A stretch of 64,000 nt of DNA from Tessaracoccus lapidicaptus (lineage in GTDB: Bacteria; Actinomycetota; Actinomycetes; Propionibacteriales; Propionibacteriaceae), in NCBI RefSeq assembly GCF_001693815.1, contig NZ_MBQD01000021.1, forward strand, positions 186,001 through 250,000, in the 5' to 3' direction. A program made the position numbers and the translations under genes. This document shows, in pieces, positions 38,241 through 46,750 of the stretch (position 1 is its first letter; every line of letters begins with the position of its first letter). The notes beneath the pieces were generated by a model. That model was not told where the DNA came from, made no database searches, and saw only the letters and a list, made by a program, of their open reading frames with translations.

Positions 38241-38966
38241 ATGCCAGTGACCGAACCCCTGACGCGCCCCGACGGCACGCCGATCCGGATCCTCACCGTC
38301 GACGACGAGCCCAGCCTCATCGAACTGCTGGCCATGGCGATGCGCTACGAGGGCTGGGAGGTGTTCACGGCGTCGTCGGGTGGCGACGCCGTGCGGGTGG
38401 CCCGAGACGCCAAGCCGGACGCGCTGGTCCTCGACATGATGCTGCCGGACTTCGACGGGCTCGAGGTCATGCGGCGCATCCGGACGGAGCAGCCGGATGT
38501 TCCGGTGATCTTCCTCACCGCCAAGGACGGTGTCACCGACCGCGTCGCGGGGCTCACCGCCGGCGGCGACGACTACGTCACCAAACCGTTCTCGCTCGAG
38601 GAGGTGATCGCCCGGCTGCGGGGGCTGCTGCGCCGCAGTGGGGCGACCAGTGTCCGGCCAGACACCCAACTGGTCGTGGGGGACCTCATCCTCGACGAGG
38701 ACTCCCACGAGGTCAGCCGCGGTGGCGTCCCGATCAAACTCACCGCCACCGAGTTCGAGCTGCTGCGGTTCCTCATGCGCAACCCCAAGCGCGTCCTCAG
38801 CAAGGCCCAGATCCTGGATCGGGTGTGGAACTACGACTTCGGGGGCCAGGCCAACGTCGTCGAGCTGTACATCTCCTACCTGCGCAAGAAGATCGACGCC
38901 GACCGCGAGCCCATGATCCACACGATGCGCGGCGCCGGCTACGTCCTGCGCCCGGCGGGGTCGTGA
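38241..38966 (+). CDS. OmpR/PhoB-family response regulator
   Basis: 241 residues: receiver domain with acidic pair DDE (21-23), phospho-acceptor Asp65 in LVLDMMLPD and Lys115 in YVTKPFS; winged-helix output domain (about 145-236) with [12 protein letters not shown] and [12 protein letters not shown]. Cytoplasmic DNA-binding regulator controlled by the kinase encoded next (4-nt overlap). CAGAGT ends 6 nt before the ATG. Targets unknown. Confidence 0.93.
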   Translation: MPVTEPLTRPDGTPIRILTVDDEPSLIELLAMAMRYEGWEVFTASSGGDAVRVARDAKPDALVLDMMLPDFDGLEVMRRIRTEQPDVPVIFLTAKDGVTDRVAGLTAGGDDYVTKPFSLEEVIARLRGLLRRSGATSVRPDTQLVVGDLILDEDSHEVSRGGVPIKLTATEFELLRFLMRNPKRVLSKAQILDRVWNYDFGGQANVVELYISYLRKKIDADREPMIHTMRGAGYVLRPAGS

Positions 38967-40417
38967 CCCGCGCGCAGCGCCGCGGCTCGCTCGCCGCCCA
39001 GCTGCAGCCGCGGCTGGTCCTGACGGTCGCGGTGATGGCGATCCTGGTCGTGATCACCACGCTCGTCGCGCTGCGCACGATCCTCTACAACCAGCTCGAC
39101 GCCGAACTCGACGCCGCGCAGGTGCGCCAGAGCCGCAGCAGCATCCACGACGACGGCCCGCCCGGGCTGGAGACCCCCGGGATGCGGGTCGGGACCGCGA
39201 TCGCGGTGCGTCTGATCGACGGGCGGGCTGTGGGCGGCGTCGTCGGCGACGGCTCCACCAACGCGTCGATGACCATCGAGGCATGGTCGGCGCTGACGTC
39301 CGTGCCCGTCGACGGCGGCAAGTACACCGTCGACGTCCCCGGGCTCGGCACCTACCGCGTGGAGGCCCGCGAGTCCTCGCTCGGCACGGTCGCCGTCGGG
39401 CTGCCGGTCGCGGACATCCGCCGCACCCTGCTGTGGCTGGCGGCGTTCGCTGGCGCGCTCGGCGTGTTCGCCGTCGCGGCCACCGCGTTCGTCACGCGGG
39501 CGGTCCTCGACCGCGCCACCAAGCCGCTCGTCGCGCTCACCGACACGGCCGACGAGGTGAGCCGTCTGGAGCTCGAGCGCGGCTCGGTGGCCGTGCCCCG
39601 CGTCGAGACCGGCCCCCTCCCCCAGCACAGCGAGGTCACCCGCCTGTCGACGGCCTTCAACGACATGCTCGGCCGCGTCGAGGGAGCCCTCCAGGCCCGC
39701 GAGCTGTCCGAGGCCAAGCTCCGCCGTTTCGTCGCCGACGCCTCCCACGAGCTGCGGAATCCGTTGGCCGCTATCCGCGGGTACGCCGAGCTCGGTCAGC
39801 GGTCGCCGGAGGGCACCGCGCACGCGCTGGGGCGCATCGGCGCCGAGTCCGAGCGCATGACCAAGCTCGTCAACGACCTGCTGTTGCTCGCGCGGCTCGA
39901 TGCGGACGCGCGCGTCGAGCCCCGGCCCGTGGACGCCGTCGAGGTGGTCCTCAACGCCGTCAGCGACGCCCAGGCCGCCAGCCGCGACCACCGGTGGCTC
40001 CTCGACGTCCCCGAGGACCCGGTCGAGGTCCTCGCCGATGCGGATCAGCTGCACCAGGTGATGGTCAACCTGCTCGCCAACGCCCGGACCCACACCCCGC
40101 CGGGGACGAGCGTCACCGCGACGGTGGAGCGGCGCGGGGCGTCCGCGCAGCGGGGCGGCGGGGTCGCGATCATCCGGGTCCTGGACGACGGGCCCGGCAT
40201 CGCGCCGGAGGTGCTGCCGCGGGTGTTCGAGCGGTTCGCCCGCGCCGACGACGCCCGGGCGCACTCGGCCGCGCAGTCGACCGGCCTGGGCCTGGCGATC
40301 GTGCGGGCCGTCGTCGAGAGCTTCGGCGGGTCCGCGTCGGTGGAGTCGCGGCCGGGGCTGACGGTGTTCACGGTGGTGCTGCCGTTGGCCCACCGCGACG
40401 AGGGAGGCCCGCAGTAA
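38963..40417 (+). CDS. Two-component sensor histidine kinase
   Basis: 484 residues: first membrane helix (about 20-40), extracytoplasmic sensor region (41-155), second helix (156-178), HAMP linker (180-245), dimerisation domain with His262 in [17 protein letters not shown], and ATPase domain with [16 protein letters not shown] (N box), [10 protein letters not shown] and GLGLAIV. GTG overlaps the regulator stop (GTGA). Similar in layout to actinobacterial MtrB/TcrY-like kinases; signal unknown. Confidence 0.93.
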   Translation: MTRAQRRGSLAAQLQPRLVLTVAVMAILVVITTLVALRTILYNQLDAELDAAQVRQSRSSIHDDGPPGLETPGMRVGTAIAVRLIDGRAVGGVVGDGSTNASMTIEAWSALTSVPVDGGKYTVDVPGLGTYRVEARESSLGTVAVGLPVADIRRTLLWLAAFAGALGVFAVAATAFVTRAVLDRATKPLVALTDTADEVSRLELERGSVAVPRVETGPLPQHSEVTRLSTAFNDMLGRVEGALQARELSEAKLRRFVADASHELRNPLAAIRGYAELGQRSPEGTAHALGRIGAESERMTKLVNDLLLLARLDADARVEPRPVDAVEVVLNAVSDAQAASRDHRWLLDVPEDPVEVLADADQLHQVMVNLLANARTHTPPGTSVTATVERRGASAQRGGGVAIIRVLDDGPGIAPEVLPRVFERFARADDARAHSAAQSTGLGLAIVRAVVESFGGSASVESRPGLTVFTVVLPLAHRDEGGPQ

Positions 40418-40467
40418 GCTCGGCTGCGACGGTGCCCGCCGGGGCCCGCACGCCCGGAAGGACCGCC

Positions 40468-41163
40468 ATGGAGATCACGCGCTCGGCACTCGCCCAGATG
40501 GTCGACCACACCCTGCTGAAGACCGACGCCACCCGCGCGCAGGTGTCCGCGCTCGTCGCCGAGGCGCGTGAGCTGGGGGCGTTCTCCGTGTGCGTGTCGC
40601 CGTCGATGCTGCCGATCACCGACGAGCTGGGCGACGTGAAGGTCGCCACCGTGTGCGGGTTCCCGTCAGGCAACCACACCTCCTCGGCGAAGGCGGCGGA
40701 GGCTGCCGAGTCGTCGCGGCTGGGTGCCGACGAGATCGACATGGTGATCAACATCGGCCTGCTCAAGGAGGGCCGGCCGGACGCCGTCGAGGCGGAGATC
40801 CGGGCCGTGCGCGAAGCGACGACCGGCCTGCTCAAGGTCATCATCGAGTCCGCGGCGCTGACCGATGAGGAGATCGTCGCTGCCTGCAGGGCCGCCGAGG
40901 CCGCGGGGGCGGACTACGTGAAGACCTCCACCGGGTTCCACCCGGCCGGCGGGGCGTCGGTGCACGCCGTGGAGTTGATGGCGGCGACGGTGGGCGACCG
41001 CCTCGGCGTCAAGGCCAGCGGCGGGATCCGCGACTACGCCACCGCCAATGCGATGGTCGAGGCGGGTGCGACGCGGCTGGGCCTCTCCGGTACTCGCGCG
41101 GTCCTCGACGGCGCTGACGGCGACGAGCCGGGCGGCCAGGTCGGGATGGGCTCGGCCTACTAG
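40468..41163 (+). CDS. deoC: Deoxyribose-phosphate aldolase
   Basis: 231-residue class I aldolase cleaving 2-deoxyribose 5-phosphate to glyceraldehyde 3-phosphate and acetaldehyde. Schiff-base Lys152 in YVKTSTGF; second lysines in LLKVIIES and [10 protein letters not shown]. The ATG at 40468 has GGAAGGA upstream. A longer open frame reaching back through the kinase gene is spurious. Ends convergent to the ABC exporter gene, 4 nt away. Confidence 0.95.
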   Translation: MEITRSALAQMVDHTLLKTDATRAQVSALVAEARELGAFSVCVSPSMLPITDELGDVKVATVCGFPSGNHTSSAKAAEAAESSRLGADEIDMVINIGLLKEGRPDAVEAEIRAVREATTGLLKVIIESAALTDEEIVAACRAAEAAGADYVKTSTGFHPAGGASVHAVELMAATVGDRLGVKASGGIRDYATANAMVEAGATRLGLSGTRAVLDGADGDEPGGQVGMGSAY

Positions 41164-41167
41164 AGAT

Positions 41168-43042
41168 TCAGTCGCTGAACTGGGTGGCGTAGAGCGTCGC
41201 GTAGGCGCCGCCGGCGTCCAGTAGCTGCGCGTGCGTCCCCCGCTCGACGACACGCCCCGCCTCGACGACGAGGATCTGGTCGGCGTGCCGCACCGTCGAG
41301 AGGCGGTGCGCGATAACGATGGCGGTGCGCCCGGCCCGGGCGGTGTCGAGGGCCCGCTGGACCAGCGTCTCGGACTCGGAGTCCAGGTGCGCGGTCGCCT
41401 CGTCGAGGACGAGGATCGGCGGGGCCTTGAGCAGCAGGCGCGCGATCGCGAACCGCTGCCGCTCCCCGCCGCTGAGCCGGTAGCCGCGTTCGCCGACGAC
41501 GGTGCCGAGCCCGTCGGGCAACCGCCGCACGAGCCCGGCGATCTGGGCGGCGTCCAGCGCGCCCCACAGCTCCTCGACGGTCGCGGTGGGCTTCGCGTAG
41601 CGCAGATTGGCCTCGATGGTGTCGTGGAAGAGGTGGGCGTCCTGGGTGACGTAGCCGATCTCGTCCTGCAGCGACGCCAGCGTCAGCCGGCGCACGTCCT
41701 CGCCGGCGATCTCGACGACGCCGGAGTCGACGTCGTACAGCCGGGCGAGCAGGTGCGTGATGGTGGTCTTCCCCGCTCCGGACGGTCCCACCAGGGCAAC
41801 CGTCTGACCCGGCTCGGCCTGGAAGGAGATCCCCCGCAGCACCGGCGTGTTGGCAGACTCCCCCGCGGCCGCCGTCGGCTCGAGCGACTCCAGCGACACC
41901 GTCGCGGCGTCGGGATAGGTGAACCAGACGTCGCGGAAGGCCACCGACGGCGGACCCGAGACCGGCCGGGCGTCCGGGGCGTCGACGATGAGCGGCTCCA
42001 GGTCCAGGACCTCGAAGACGCGTTCGAAGCTCACCAGGGCGCTCATGATGTCCACCCGCAAGTTCGACAGCTGCATCAGCGGGCCGTAGAGCCGCGCCAG
42101 CAGGGCGACGAGGGCCGTGAGGGTCCCCACGGTGAGGTCGCCGGCCACCGCCGCCACGCCGCCGAAGCCGTAGAACAGTGCGGTCGCGAGCGCCCCCACG
42201 AGCGCCATGGCGGTCATGAAGACACGCGAGATCATCGCGATCTTCACGCCCGAGTCGGCGACGTCCTTCGACTGGCGGGCGAACGTGGCGTGCTCGGTGT
42301 CGAGATCGCCGAAGAGCTTCACCAGCAGGGCTCCGGAGACGGTGAACCGCTCGGTCATGGTCGCCGACATCTCCGCGTTCTGGGTCATCCGGAGCCGCGA
42401 CAGGTCCGCGAGCCGCGTCCCCACCATCCGCGCCGGGACCATGAAGATCGGCAGCAGGACCAGCGCCGCCAGGGTCAGCGGCCAGGACAGCGCCAGCATC
42501 GAGCCCAACACCAGCACCAGCGTGATGGAGTTGCTCACGACCGTGGACAGCGTCGAGGTGAACGCCTGCTGGGCGCCGTTGACGTCGGACTGCAGCCGCG
42601 ACACCAACTTCCCGGTGTGCGAGCGGCTGAAGAACGCGATCGGCATCCGCAGCATGTGGTCGAAGATCTGCGTGCGCATCGAGTAGATGAGCCCCTCGCC
42701 GATGCGCGCCGAGCACCAGCGCTCCACGATCTGCAGCAGGGCGGACCCCAGTGCCATGGCGGCGACGGCGACCGAGAGCCAGACGATGACGTCGACGTCG
42801 CCGGCGAGCACGCCGTCGTCGATGATCCTTTGGAACAGAAGCAGCGGGGCGACGGACAGCGCGCTGCTGACGATCACCGTGACGAGGAAGACGACGATGA
42901 GTCCCTTGAAGGGGGCCCCATAGGCGACGACCCGGCGAGCGGTGCCGCGGTCGAGCTTGTGCTGCCGGATCTCCGGGTCTGCCGCGAGGCGCCCGAGCAT
43001 GCGGCCGCCGCCCATGCCGCCCCCGCCGTGCCCGACGCTCAT
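41168..43042 (-). CDS. ABC exporter, fused membrane and ATPase domains (MsbA/LmrA type)
   Basis: 624 residues: Gly-rich N-terminus, six-helix membrane domain (about 35-330), ATPase domain with Walker A GPSGAGKTT, signature LSGGERQRFA, Walker B ILVLDEA and switch VIAHRLSTV. Length fits a half-transporter that homodimerises. ATG 43042 is preceded by GAGGAG. Between the two domains is a short acidic insert (TAAAGESANTP). Exported compound unknown. Confidence 0.9.
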   Translation of the reverse strand: MSVGHGGGGMGGGRMLGRLAADPEIRQHKLDRGTARRVVAYGAPFKGLIVVFLVTVIVSSALSVAPLLLFQRIIDDGVLAGDVDVIVWLSVAVAAMALGSALLQIVERWCSARIGEGLIYSMRTQIFDHMLRMPIAFFSRSHTGKLVSRLQSDVNGAQQAFTSTLSTVVSNSITLVLVLGSMLALSWPLTLAALVLLPIFMVPARMVGTRLADLSRLRMTQNAEMSATMTERFTVSGALLVKLFGDLDTEHATFARQSKDVADSGVKIAMISRVFMTAMALVGALATALFYGFGGVAAVAGDLTVGTLTALVALLARLYGPLMQLSNLRVDIMSALVSFERVFEVLDLEPLIVDAPDARPVSGPPSVAFRDVWFTYPDAATVSLESLEPTAAAGESANTPVLRGISFQAEPGQTVALVGPSGAGKTTITHLLARLYDVDSGVVEIAGEDVRRLTLASLQDEIGYVTQDAHLFHDTIEANLRYAKPTATVEELWGALDAAQIAGLVRRLPDGLGTVVGERGYRLSGGERQRFAIARLLLKAPPILVLDEATAHLDSESETLVQRALDTARAGRTAIVIAHRLSTVRHADQILVVEAGRVVERGTHAQLLDAGGAYATLYATQFSD

Positions 43043-43153
43043 TCGCACTCCTCGCCGCCCGCCGACGGGCTGGTCGCCGCGGCCTCCGCCGACGGCTCCC
43101 CCAGCGTAGCCGCGCCCCCATGGGCCGAGGGAGACGCAGCCACCGCGGGGCAT

Positions 43154-43159
43154 TAGGCT
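43154..43159 (+). promoter_or_regulatory. Candidate -10 box of dcd
   Basis: TAGGCT ends 6 nt before the dcd ATG at 43166, with only CACCCC between. Confidence 0.45.
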
Positions 43160-43165
43160 CACCCC

Positions 43166-43741
43166 ATGCTGCTGAGCGACCGCGACATCTTGGGCGAAGT
43201 GCACACCGGGGGGATCCTCCTCGATCCATGGGACCCGGCCATGGTGCAGCCGTCGAGCGTGGACGTGCGGCTGGACAAGTTTTTCCGGGTGTTCGAGAAC
43301 CACCGGTATCCCTCGATCGACCCGTCGATCGAGCAGCCGGACCTCACGCGCCTCATCGAGACGCCCGCGGACGAGCCGTTCGTGCTGCATCCCGGGGAGT
43401 TCGTGCTGGGGTCGACGTTCGAGCGCGTGACGCTGGGGTCGTCGGTCGCGGCGCGCCTCGAGGGCAAGTCGTCACTGGGCAGGCTCGGGCTGCTCACGCA
43501 CTCGACGGCGGGCTTCATCGACCCTGGTTTCTCCGGCCACGTCACCCTCGAGTTGTCGAACATGGCCACGCTGCCGGTGAAGCTCTGGCCGGGGATGAAG
43601 ATCGGCCAGCTGTGCTTCTTCCGGCTGAGTTCCCCGGCGGAGCATCCGTACGGGTCGGCGCAGTACGGGTCGCGGTACCAAGGGCAGCGGGGCCCGACGC
43701 CGTCGCGGTCGCATCTGAACTTCCACCGCACCCAGGTCTGA
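43166..43741 (+). CDS. dcd: dCTP deaminase
   Basis: 191-residue trimeric enzyme of the dCTP deaminase/dUTPase fold, making dUTP (or dUMP directly in the bifunctional actinobacterial type). Motifs [30 protein letters not shown] (catalytic Glu region), [15 protein letters not shown] and [18 protein letters not shown] follows a TAGGCT box. Whether it also hydrolyses the triphosphate cannot be told here. Confidence 0.95.
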   Translation: MLLSDRDILGEVHTGGILLDPWDPAMVQPSSVDVRLDKFFRVFENHRYPSIDPSIEQPDLTRLIETPADEPFVLHPGEFVLGSTFERVTLGSSVAARLEGKSSLGRLGLLTHSTAGFIDPGFSGHVTLELSNMATLPVKLWPGMKIGQLCFFRLSSPAEHPYGSAQYGSRYQGQRGPTPSRSHLNFHRTQV

Positions 43742-43800
43742 CGAGGGTCGGGGTCGCCGCTGCGGTCGCGCCTGCCCGCCCCCCGAGGTCACGCGGCCCC

Positions 43801-43871
43801 GCTCGCTGAGGTCGCGCCCGGTGCGCGGCACCGCGGCGAGTCTCGAAGCCGACGCCGCAGGCGTCGATCCC
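43801..43871 (+). repeat. Two-hairpin repeat, copy 1 (variant first hairpin)
   Basis: Same frame as the other copies (GCTGAGGTCGCGCC ... GCGAGTCTCGAAGC ... GTCGATCCC), but the first stem is GGTGC-GCG-GCACC instead of GACGGC-GGA-GCCGTC. The second stem CGACGCC-GCA-GGCGTCG is kept. The base changes on both sides preserve pairing. Confidence 0.8.
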
Positions 43872-43901
43872 CCAACCCCGCTCGCTGCGGTCGTGCCTGT
43901 C

Positions 43902-44255
43902 CGTTCGCTGAGGTCGCGCCCGACGGCGGAGCCGTCCGGGCGAGTCTCGAAGCCGACGCCGTAGGCGTCGATCCCTTGACCCCATCCTCTGAAGGTGCGG
44001 GGAGCCGCGACCCGTCGCTCGGGCGGCCCTTGTGGCCGGGTGTTCTGTTCAGGTGAACGGATGGCTGGGGTTGAGTAGTCGAGGCCGCCCGAGCGTCGGT
44101 TCCCGTCTCCCCACACTGGTTCCGACGGTTGCGTGGCCGGGTCCGGGTGCGGCCCGGCGGGGCGGCCCTGGGTCGGGTCTGTCTAGGCGGGACGCCAGTT
44201 TGGTGATCGTCGGGTTGGGCGTCCCTGCGCGCAGCCGCCCCACCGTCCCACCCCT
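43902..44255 (+). repeat. Left arm of a roughly 350-bp diverged inverted repeat around the HNH gene (includes repeat copy 2)
   Basis: Read on the + strand it matches the reverse complement of 46177-46531 over its whole length, at an estimated 80-85%. Long shared blocks include GGGCGGCCCTTGTGGCCGGG, CGAGCGTCGGTTCCCGTCTC, GGGCGGCCCTGGG, GTCTGTCTAGGCGGGACGCC and GCGCGCAGCCGCCCCACCG. The outer 75 bp are a two-hairpin repeat unit. No credible protein is encoded. It fills most of the 735-nt gap after dcd. Confidence 0.85.
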
Positions 44256-44291
44256 TCGCAGGAACACCCAGCGACGCTGAGGTCGCGCCAC

Positions 44292-44367
44292 CCGTTCGCT
44301 GAGGTCGCGCCCGACGGCGGAGCCGTCGGGGCGAGTCTCGAAGCCGACGCCGCAGGCGTCGATCCCC
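44292..44367 (+). repeat. Two-hairpin repeat, copy 3
   Basis: TTCGCTGAGGTCGCGCCCGA, then GACGGC-GGA-GCCGTC, then CGAGTCTCGAAGC, then CGACGCC-GCA-GGCGTCG and ATCCCC. Directly preceded by a partial copy (GACGCTGAGGTCGCGCC, 44274-44290). Same orientation as copies 1 and 2; copies right of the HNH gene are reversed. Confidence 0.85.
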
Positions 44368-44476
44368 CTTGGATGCAGGTCAGGTGCCGTCGCCCCAGAT
44401 GGCGGCGGAGCGGCGGATGAGATCATCCAGGTCGGGCCCGCCAGCGTCGGACAACTCCGTGTCCGGCGGGTCGACG

Positions 44477-45829
44477 TCAGGTGGGTCCCCCGTTGGCCGG
44501 CCCGGGGTCTGGGTCAGGTGGTGCCCCGGCGCGGATCTGTCGGAGTCGGAAGCGGCGGTGTTGCCGCGGGCGTCTGACCGGGTCGATGTGTCGCGGTGGG
44601 GTGAACCACGGCAGGCCGGTCACCGGGTCGAGGTGCACCTGCCATTGGGAGGTTTCGGATTGGAGTGGGTCGGGTTCCACGAGGCGGTGGTGGTGCGGGC
44701 AGAGCAAGACGCCGTTTCCTAGCCGGGTGTCGCCGCCTTGCCACCACGGGACGATGTGATGCGCCTCGCAGCACGCGGGGGTTGCCGAGCAGCCGGGGAA
44801 CGCGCAGCCACCGTCGCGCTGCATCAGCGCTGCCCGCAGGCCGGGGGTGAACGTGCGGTAGGTCCGGCCCACATCCAACAACCGCGACGCTCCGCCGAGC
44901 ACGACGGGAATGATGCCGGCGTCGCACGCCAACCGGCGCACCTCCCCGGCTGGCAGGCCGTCGACGTCGTCGAGCCCGATCAAGCCAACCCGACCGAGGC
45001 CGGTGGTGAGGGTGTCGAGGTCGAGGGTGACGTGCATCTGCGGCCGATCCCCACCATGCGCCGGCAGCGCACCACTGGAGGCGGCCTTCTGGGTCAGCAG
45101 GACCAGCGCATCCGCCCGGCGCGCGTCCCGGGACGCGACCTCACCGGCGGCGGTGTAGGTGGAGGCGTCCGGCATCAACGCATCCAACTGCGCGCTCAAC
45201 AACGCCGCGTCCGCGACCGGCAACTGTCCGCTGATGCGCATCGAGCCGTGATAGTCCGGCGCCAGCCGCAGGAACCGACCCCGATGAGCCGCCGCCTCCT
45301 CCCGCGCCAACCGCTTCGCATCATCCGCATCCGAGGCGTCCGGATCGATCACCTCCACCAGCCGCGCCGCGAGCACCCGCAGTTCCGAGGGGCCCAGGGT
45401 GTCGACGTGGGCAAGGATCTCCTCCTCGCAGCGCGTCAGCTCCGCCCGGGTCAACCGGGCGGGCAGTTTCCGCAAGCCGGCGACGATGGCGTCGGCCTGC
45501 GCCAATGAGATCGAGCCGTCGTTGAGCGCGGCTCCGATCAGCGGAAACCTGTCGTGCAGATCAGCGGCTAGGCGAAGGCTCGCCGTGGCTTGGGCGGGGG
45601 TGGTGCGCACCGACTGCCGCACCCCGTCGATCACGGCCTCCGCCGCGGCGAGCTTTGCCTCATGCAGGAGGTGAAGGCGTAGACCGGCGAGCTGCGCCTC
45701 GGCCTCGGTGACCGCCGCGACGAGGCCGGCAAGGCGGTCCACGGGGGTGTCGTCGGTGGTGAGTGACAGCGCGGCGTCCCACAGTGCAGCGATGGATCGC
45801 TGCATCTGCTCGCGCACGGAATCACTCAT
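44477..45829 (-). CDS. DUF222/HNH endonuclease family protein (13E12-repeat type)
   Basis: 450 residues: helical DUF222 domain (about 1-300) and C-terminal HNH nuclease motif with CAFPGCSATPACCEAHHIV, then WWQGGDTRLGNGVLLC and HHHRLVE, which supply the two zinc-type cysteine pairs and catalytic His-His/Asn/His. Family members are multicopy in actinobacterial genomes and of unknown role; DNA cleavage is inferred. ATG 45829 chosen (MSDSVREQ); a TTG 30 nt upstream is possible. After the TGA another frame continues with protein-like sequence (see findings). Embedded in inverted repeats. Confidence 0.85.
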   Translation of the reverse strand: MSDSVREQMQRSIAALWDAALSLTTDDTPVDRLAGLVAAVTEAEAQLAGLRLHLLHEAKLAAAEAVIDGVRQSVRTTPAQATASLRLAADLHDRFPLIGAALNDGSISLAQADAIVAGLRKLPARLTRAELTRCEEEILAHVDTLGPSELRVLAARLVEVIDPDASDADDAKRLAREEAAAHRGRFLRLAPDYHGSMRISGQLPVADAALLSAQLDALMPDASTYTAAGEVASRDARRADALVLLTQKAASSGALPAHGGDRPQMHVTLDLDTLTTGLGRVGLIGLDDVDGLPAGEVRRLACDAGIIPVVLGGASRLLDVGRTYRTFTPGLRAALMQRDGGCAFPGCSATPACCEAHHIVPWWQGGDTRLGNGVLLCPHHHRLVEPDPLQSETSQWQVHLDPVTGLPWFTPPRHIDPVRRPRQHRRFRLRQIRAGAPPDPDPGPANGGPT

Positions 45830-45881
45830 GTGAACTATTCTTGCGGAGGCCACTGACAATTTCGGATTTCCAAGGCCGGAA

Positions 45882-45954
45882 GATCGACGCCTGCGGCGTC
45901 GGCTTCGAGACTCGCCCGGACGGCTCCGCCGTCGGGCGCGACCTCAGCGAACGG
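45882..45954 (-). repeat. Two-hairpin repeat, copy 4
   Basis: Reverse-oriented unit: GATCGACGCC-TGC-GGCGTCG, GCTTCGAGACTCG, then the GACGGC/GCCGTC hairpin and GCGCGACCTCAGCGAAC. A partial copy (CGCGACCTCAGCGAACGG) follows at about 45961-45980. Confidence 0.85.
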
Positions 45955-46077
45955 TGCAGGCGCGACCTCAGCGAACGGACCGCCCCCACCAGCACGACAC
46001 GCCGTCGAACTCCGCCCTCGAGGCTCTATGCCGGCGCCGGGCCCGAGTGGGGCTGCTATTCGTGCTGGGGTCGGGTG

Positions 46078-46148
46078 GATCGACGCTATGGCGTCGGCTT
46101 CGAGACTCGCGCGGACGGCTCCGCCGTCGGGCGCGACCTCAGCGAACG
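46078..46148 (-). repeat. Two-hairpin repeat, copy 5
   Basis: Reverse-oriented unit. Its first hairpin is CGACGC-TATG-GCGTCG, a changed loop with the stem kept; the rest matches copy 4. The stretch 45981-46077 between copies 4 and 5 shows no gene or recognisable site. Confidence 0.85.
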
Positions 46149-46176
46149 AGTGGGCGCGACCTCAGCCATCGAGAGA

Positions 46177-46531
46177 GGGGGCGGGACGGTGGGGCGGCTG
46201 CGCGCAGTGATGCCCAACCCGAGGGTCACACAGCTGGCGTCCCGCCTAGACAGACCCGGCCCAGGGCCGCCCCACCTGCACGCACCCGAACCCGCCCACG
46301 CCACCGCCGAGACGAGTGCGGGGAGACGGGAACCGACGCTCGGTCGGCCTCGCCTACCCAACCCCAGCCGGCCGGTCACCTGGACAGAACACCCGGCCAC
46401 AAGGGCCGCCCGAGCGTCGGATCACGGCTCCCCACACCAACAGCGGATGGGGTCAAGGGATCGACGCCTACGGCGTCGGCTTAGGGGCTCGCCCGGACGG
46501 CTCCGCCGTCGGGCGCGACCTCAGCAAACGG
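46177..46531 (-). repeat. Right arm of the roughly 350-bp inverted repeat around the HNH gene (includes repeat copy 6)
   Basis: Inverted counterpart of 43902-44255, nearly the same length. Ends with a reversed two-hairpin unit (46459-46531), mirroring the left arm. The copies have diverged by scattered substitutions, so they are old rather than freshly duplicated. Confidence 0.85.
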
Positions 46532-46539
46532 GGAGGGCA

Positions 46540-46660
46540 TCGGCTTCGAGACTCGCCCGGACGGCTCCGCCGTCGGGCGCGATCTCAGCAGACGGGGAGG
46601 GCGTCGGCTTCGAGACTCGCCCGGACGGCTCCGGCGTCGGGCGCGACCTCAGCAAACGGG
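46540..46660 (-). repeat. Two-hairpin repeats, partial copies 7 and 8 in tandem
   Basis: Two successive units of about 60 bp (46540-46594, 46598-46660), each starting at CGTCGGCTTCGAGACTCGCC or CATCGGCTTC and keeping only the GACGGC/GCCGTC hairpin. Confidence 0.8.
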
Positions 46661-46702
46661 CACGTGCGACCTCAGCGAACGGGCACGTGCGACCTCAGCG
46701 AA
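46657..46702. repeat. Exact 23-bp tandem duplication
   Basis: Two perfect consecutive copies of CGGGCACGTGCGACCTCAG plus CGAA (46657-46679 and 46680-46702), derived from the end of the neighbouring repeat unit. Confidence 0.85.
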
Positions 46703-46750
46703 CGGGCAAGCTCACCTCGGCCAGCCGCGGTCGAGGCACCCGCCGGCCGG

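Noticed and set aside
39283-40467. N-terminal extension of deoC into the histidine kinase gene
   Set aside because: The extra frame is Arg/Gly-rich shadow sequence; the ATG at 40468 has a ribosome site and gives a normal 231-residue aldolase.
43902-46531. Phage or integrative-element attachment sites
   Set aside because: The long repeats are inverted, not direct, and there is no integrase or phage gene.
43902-46531. Insertion sequence with terminal inverted repeats
   Set aside because: The enclosed gene is a DUF222/HNH protein without transposase motifs, the arms are far longer than usual terminal repeats, and no target duplication was seen. A non-classical mobile unit remains possible and is listed as a finding.
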